64,000 bases of DNA from Aurifilum marmelostoma (taxonomy: Eukaryota; Ascomycota; Sordariomycetes; Diaporthales; Cryphonectriaceae), in assembly GCA_027559495.1 (NCBI GenBank), contig JAMXSV010000004.1, forward strand, positions 2,531,001-2,595,000. The letters are read 5' to 3'. A program made the position numbers and the translations under genes. Below, one piece after another: positions 60,717 through 64,000 of the stretch. The stretch's first letter is position 1; each line of letters begins with the position of its first letter. The notes beneath the pieces were generated by a model. It searched no databases. It was given only the letters and a program-made list of their open reading frames with translations, and was not told where the DNA came from.

Positions 60717-61216
60717 ATGCTGCTGTGTAAATCAAAACCACCCCCCCCCCAAAGAGGCGCAACTCTCTGACTGATCCTTTCTTCTCTCTTCCATCCAGTC
60801 TGCCCGCACTGCGCAAATATCCTGACCGTGTCAGCCATGGACAACGGCCTCAACCGCCTCGAGTGTCGCACCTGTCCCTACGAGTATGCCATCAACGAGC
60901 CACTGTACTCGCGGCGCGTGTTCCACCGCAAGGAGAGGGAGGATGTCTTTGGCGGGCCCGGCGCCTGGGACAACGCGCAGAAGGGCAAGGTGCAGTGTCC
61001 CGCCGAGGGCTGCGACGGCGAGGAGGCGGCCTTCTTCCAGGTCCAGATCCGCAGTGCCGATGAGCCCATGACGAGCTTCTTCAAGGTGTGTATTCTTGCT
61101 CTCTGCTCGGCTTCGGAGGGGACACGATCCCGCTGCGTTCGGTGTACTGTTTGCTGACACTTTCCGATCCTTGCGTGTAGTGTATGACTTGTGGTCATAG
61201 GTGGCGGGAGAATTAA
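60717..61216 (+). CDS. RPC11: DNA-directed RNA polymerase III subunit C11
   Basis: Small nuclear subunit needed for RNA cleavage, proofreading and termination-reinitiation by Pol III. It is 110 aa, the same length as yeast Rpc11. Three exons: 60717-60726 (only 10 nt), 60799-61085 and 61181-61216. The micro-exon supplies MLL plus the first base of F, giving MLLFCPHCANIL. The N-terminal zinc ribbon has CPHC and CRTCPYEY. The C-terminal TFIIS-like ribbon has CPAEGCDGEEA, the acidic hairpin in QIRSADEPMTSFFKC with the catalytic DE pair, and CGHRWREN as the last residues. The second intron (95 nt) splits FFK from CMTCGH. The match in length and in both ribbons makes the identification very secure. 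Confidence 0.97.
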
Positions 61217-61475
61217 AGTGCTCGATACAGGCCGACGGATGGTAATTCATGATCGTGACGGTTCGAAGGTCCACGAAAGAGAGCTCCGGCGATGCGAATC
61301 GCATTTCGCGAGATAGACAGACGGTGGTGGTCCAGTTCGATATAGCTTATGCATGGCACGGAGTCACGGCGTTCTTGGGGGCTGTTTCTTCTTTTTTTTT
61401 CCCCCCCTTCTTTCTTCCCATAGTCGATACCAAAATCCCAAAGAGCAAGGACACTTGACATCCTGTTCACTTTTC

Positions 61476-61847
61476 TCAGGCCTCCTTGTCCTCCTGGTGC
61501 CAGTCCACGGCAGCCTTCATCCCCAAGTTGATCAAGTCCTGCACAACAGCCGGCGAGATGATGTCCTTGCGAAACTGCTCCTGCTGCAGCAGCTCGAGGT
61601 TGCGCAGCGTCGGGCCGGGGTAGGCCAGGTAGCGAAAGTACGGCGGCCTGCTCCAGTACTGCAGGTACCCGAGGTACGCGACGAACGCGGGGTTCTGGAG
61701 GAGCTTCTGCGCGGCGAGGTGGTTGAGGTAGTGCGGGTTCGCGAGGGACTGGACAAAGTCGAGTTCGATCTCGAAGCGCGTGAAGCCGCCGTACCTGGGC
61801 TCGCCGTCGCTGTCGGGCGGGGCTGGGGGCGCTTGGGAGGTGGCCAT
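61476..61847 (-). CDS. MED31: Mediator complex subunit 31 (Soh1)
   Basis: Single-exon gene for 123 aa. Med31 is the most conserved Mediator subunit, part of the middle module linking activators to RNA polymerase II. The conserved core is visible: RFEIELDFVQSLANPHYLNH, then QNPAFVAYLGYLQYW, then PPYFRYLAYPGPTLRNLELL, then FRKDIISPAVVQDLI. An N-terminal Pro-rich leader of about 20 residues precedes the core. The ATG at 61847 is the only suitable start. It is convergent with RPC11, with 259 bases between the stop codons. Confidence 0.97.
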   Translation of the reverse strand: MATSQAPPAPPDSDGEPRYGGFTRFEIELDFVQSLANPHYLNHLAAQKLLQNPAFVAYLGYLQYWSRPPYFRYLAYPGPTLRNLELLQQEQFRKDIISPAVVQDLINLGMKAAVDWHQEDKEA

Positions 61848-62713
61848 TGCAGAAGTTCTGTTTCTTTTCTTTCCCGTGAGGCAAGAGAAATGGTGGGCCT
61901 GTTTAAACGTGGATGCGTTGAGAGAGAGAGAGAGAGGTTGCTGATCGTATCTGCTGGTGTTGTAGCTATAACCACTCCGCAGGCTTGTGAACGGATTGAG
62001 CCCAGATGCAGCAGATGCTTACATAATCCTCCCTCCGCACTGTACAACACGATCAAAGGGATCATATTGCCCAAGCCGCATATCTTCTCACCACCGCTGC
62101 AAGGAAAAAAGTTATTGCAGTAGCATTGAGACTCTGGCCCCGTCTTGCATTGTGGATCTCTGCAGAGGAGAGATGAAGATGTTGGTGTCGCCATCTACCA
62201 CTGCAGCAACCTGATGCTACAACTCAAACCCCTCAAACTTTATTGCAAGGCATCACTCACTCATTCCAATAATATAGTACATGTAAATAGACTAGGAACA
62301 TTCGCACAGCAGCAGAAGGAACACCGGAGTGTATGCCAGAATTACAATAATTATTCGACATCAACCTTTGCCAGATGTAAACTTTGGTGCAGTGTCGGCC
62401 CCTTCCCATCAAGTCTTCAGCACAAAGAACGTATCCATAAATAGTGTCTGCAGATCTGCTACATCTGTCCTTGAAGAAGGGAGAGAAAGAGGAATCAAGA
62501 AGAAGGGAAAAAAGGAAAGGGGGGGGGGGGGGGGGAATTCAGAATATCCTATTACTGCCGAGACCGCGATGCACGACTTTCATGCCTTATCATTATGAAT
62601 CCTGAACGCTACAGGGCTCCTCTCTCATCGACCGTCCCTATTTATTACCAACCCTTTTTCTTGCTTCCCTCAAAATCATCATCTTCCCATCCCGAAGTGA
62701 CTGTGTCAACTCC
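61848..62713. other. Intergenic region upstream of MED31
   Basis: About 865 bases containing the MED31 promoter (with a GA repeat at about 61920-61936) and the 3' region of the CFEM gene. A 17-base G homopolymer lies at 62519-62535. No gene was seen. Confidence 0.5.
62519..62535. repeat. Poly-G homopolymer, 17 bases
   Basis: Seventeen consecutive G residues between MED31 and the CFEM gene. Length is uncertain in any assembly. Confidence 0.88.
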
Positions 62714-63433
62714 TTACAGGGCCGCAACTCCAGCCAAGAACAGCCCGAGAAGTCCCGCGCCGACGGCTGCAGAGCCCTGAGCGACGTTTGCGCCCGCAGT
62801 GGAGACCGAGGTTCCCGAAGGACCCGATGTCGACGCAGTGTTGTTACCGCCTGTGGACAGGGTCTTGGACGGAGACTGCGTGGCAGAGCTGCCGTTATTG
62901 CCCGTGACAGACGGCCCAGACGTGATGCTCGTGATGCTGCTAGTCTCTCCGGGGCCGGTGGCGCTGGGCCCCGGGGTACTGGACGTGACCGAACCGGGGC
63001 CCGTGCCTGTGGTGGACGATCCGCCTGGCCCAGCGCCGCCGGCAGCAGTGGCGCTATAGGACACGCACAGCGCGGCGCCGGCGGTCTGTGCCACCAGGAG
63101 GTCGTTGCTGTCGCAGTTTGCGAGCAGACAGCTGACGGCGGCGTCGCCGATGGCGGATTGGGAGGCACAAGCACAGCCCTGGTCTGAGGCGGGCGTGCAG
63201 ACCGCGGCGATGGCAGTGGAGAGGCAGGGCAGCTGTTGTGAGGGCAAAAGAGCTCAGCTTTCCGTCCATCTCGAAAACAAAAAGGAATGTGTATGTGGGT
63301 TGTTGTCCGTGTTGATAGACATTTGAACATGTAATTGATGTGACTACACAATACTTACAGCACACTCCGGCTCTCCAGCGAGGTTCTGTGCAGCGACGAG
63401 GCCGGCGACAGAGAGAAGGATGATGGGCCGCAT
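62714..63433 (-). CDS. CFEM-domain protein, probably GPI-anchored
   Basis: Secreted, cell-surface type protein of 197 aa in two exons (63433-63359 and 63232-62714; 198 codons, phase-0 intron of 126 nt). The signal peptide is MRPIILLSVAGLVAA. The CFEM domain spans about 24-85 with the full set of eight cysteines, including CACASQ, SCLLANC and the closing LCVSYS. A Ser/Thr/Gly/Pro-rich stalk follows, with NGSS and NNTAS glycosylation-type sequons. The C-terminus (GLLGLFLAGVAAL) is a GPI-attachment-like hydrophobic tail after small residues. Characterised CFEM proteins bind haem, anchor in the wall or act in host interaction. The usual haem-ligand Asp before the CxC pair is plausibly the D of ASDQGCAC. 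Confidence 0.92.
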
Positions 63434-64000
63434 TATGGATTGATTGATTGGCTTGAAAAGCAGCAATTGGGACGTCTGGTTGTTACTGGATTGTAGATTG
63501 TTGAAAGTAGTATTGGTGGTGGTGGTGGTGATGATGATGGTGTTGGTGGTGATGACGATGATGCTACACACAACAATGCAGTGTAGATAAGTGTACAGTC
63601 GACAGGCCCACTCGATTGAGTGTTCAAGAGACTTCACATCAAGAGACCGGTGCGTCCGTATGTGGTGTGATGTCTGTGTGAAGAAGTCGGCTAATGTTTG
63701 TTTACTACAAAGGCGGAAGAGTAAAGAGCTGAGAGGCGGGCGGCCTATGACTTATACCAGAACTGTCCTGGCCCTCCTCCCCCTGTCCCAATAGTCCTCC
63801 TTCTCCTCCTAACCACCTTCCCGTATTCCCTTCCCCAAATGGACGGACGGACTGGAGGGGGGGGGGGGGGGAAACAAATCGAGGACCGGCAAAGCGTCGT
63901 ACTATAGCAGCAGCTCACGGCGCCACGCTCGTGGTGATTCGCAGAGGCCGGCAGCCGGGTCACACCTCCCAGGGGTCAAGGAAGGGAGCTATGAACCCAA
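63434..64000. other. Upstream region of the CFEM gene at the right window edge
   Basis: Presumed promoter of the CFEM gene. It contains a GGT/GAT trinucleotide-rich tract at about 63510-63560 and a 15-base G run at 63857-63871. No gene could be supported to the window end. Confidence 0.5.

Noticed and set aside
1..64000. CRISPR arrays, bacterial operons, rRNA genes, or intact transposons
   Set aside because: No regularly spaced repeats, ribosomal RNA signatures, terminal repeats or transposase/reverse transcriptase motifs were seen; the gene structure is fungal throughout.

Overview
The window is nuclear DNA of a filamentous ascomycete (Pezizomycotina, most likely a GC-rich Sordariomycete). 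The genes carry short GT-AG introns of about 60-140 nt, often with CTAAC/CTGAC-like branch sites. Protein families include Zn2Cys6 regulators, a CFEM protein, an HsbA-like protein, fungal STAND/NACHT proteins and a CYP505 P450-reductase fusion. The species cannot be named from sequence alone. All exon junctions were placed by eye and checked for reading-frame arithmetic.

Left part (1-13.7 kb): the right-hand portion of a polyketide-type biosynthetic cluster. It holds an AflR-like Zn2Cys6 regulator, a second Zn2Cys6 regulator of the fungal transcription factor class, a 14-TM DHA2-type MFS exporter sharing a bidirectional promoter with that regulator, a self-sufficient P450 (CYP505 type), and a LovC-like trans-acting enoyl reductase. 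A trans-ER normally serves a highly reducing PKS or PKS-NRPS whose own ER is inactive. No such megasynthase is present, so it is expected to the left of base 1. Two promoters share a palindromic CGGYG-N5-CGCCG element, a plausible binding site for a cluster regulator.

Middle part (16.3-37.6 kb): two giant, colinear, paralogous NACHT-plus-helical-repeat proteins (about 2386 and 2234 aa) lie tail to tail. Between them are an HXXXD acyltransferase, a chromodomain-only protein and a small secreted HsbA-like protein. The first paralog has extreme codon bias, suggesting very high expression. The second has more relaxed codon use, a changed sensor motif and an apparent one-base frameshift.

Right part (39.5-64 kb): mostly primary metabolism and housekeeping. 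It holds quinolinate phosphoribosyltransferase, glucokinase, an approximately 8.9 kb stretch with no convincing gene, an HSPA12-like Hsp70-fold ATPase, a thaumatin-like protein with a C-terminal hydrophobic tail, a YAR1-like ankyrin protein, RNA polymerase III subunit C11, Mediator subunit 31 and a GPI-type CFEM protein.

Three otherwise intact genes (second NACHT paralog, thaumatin-like, YAR1-like) each need removal of exactly one base, in or near a short G run, to keep their family alignment. Consensus homopolymer errors are the simplest explanation.
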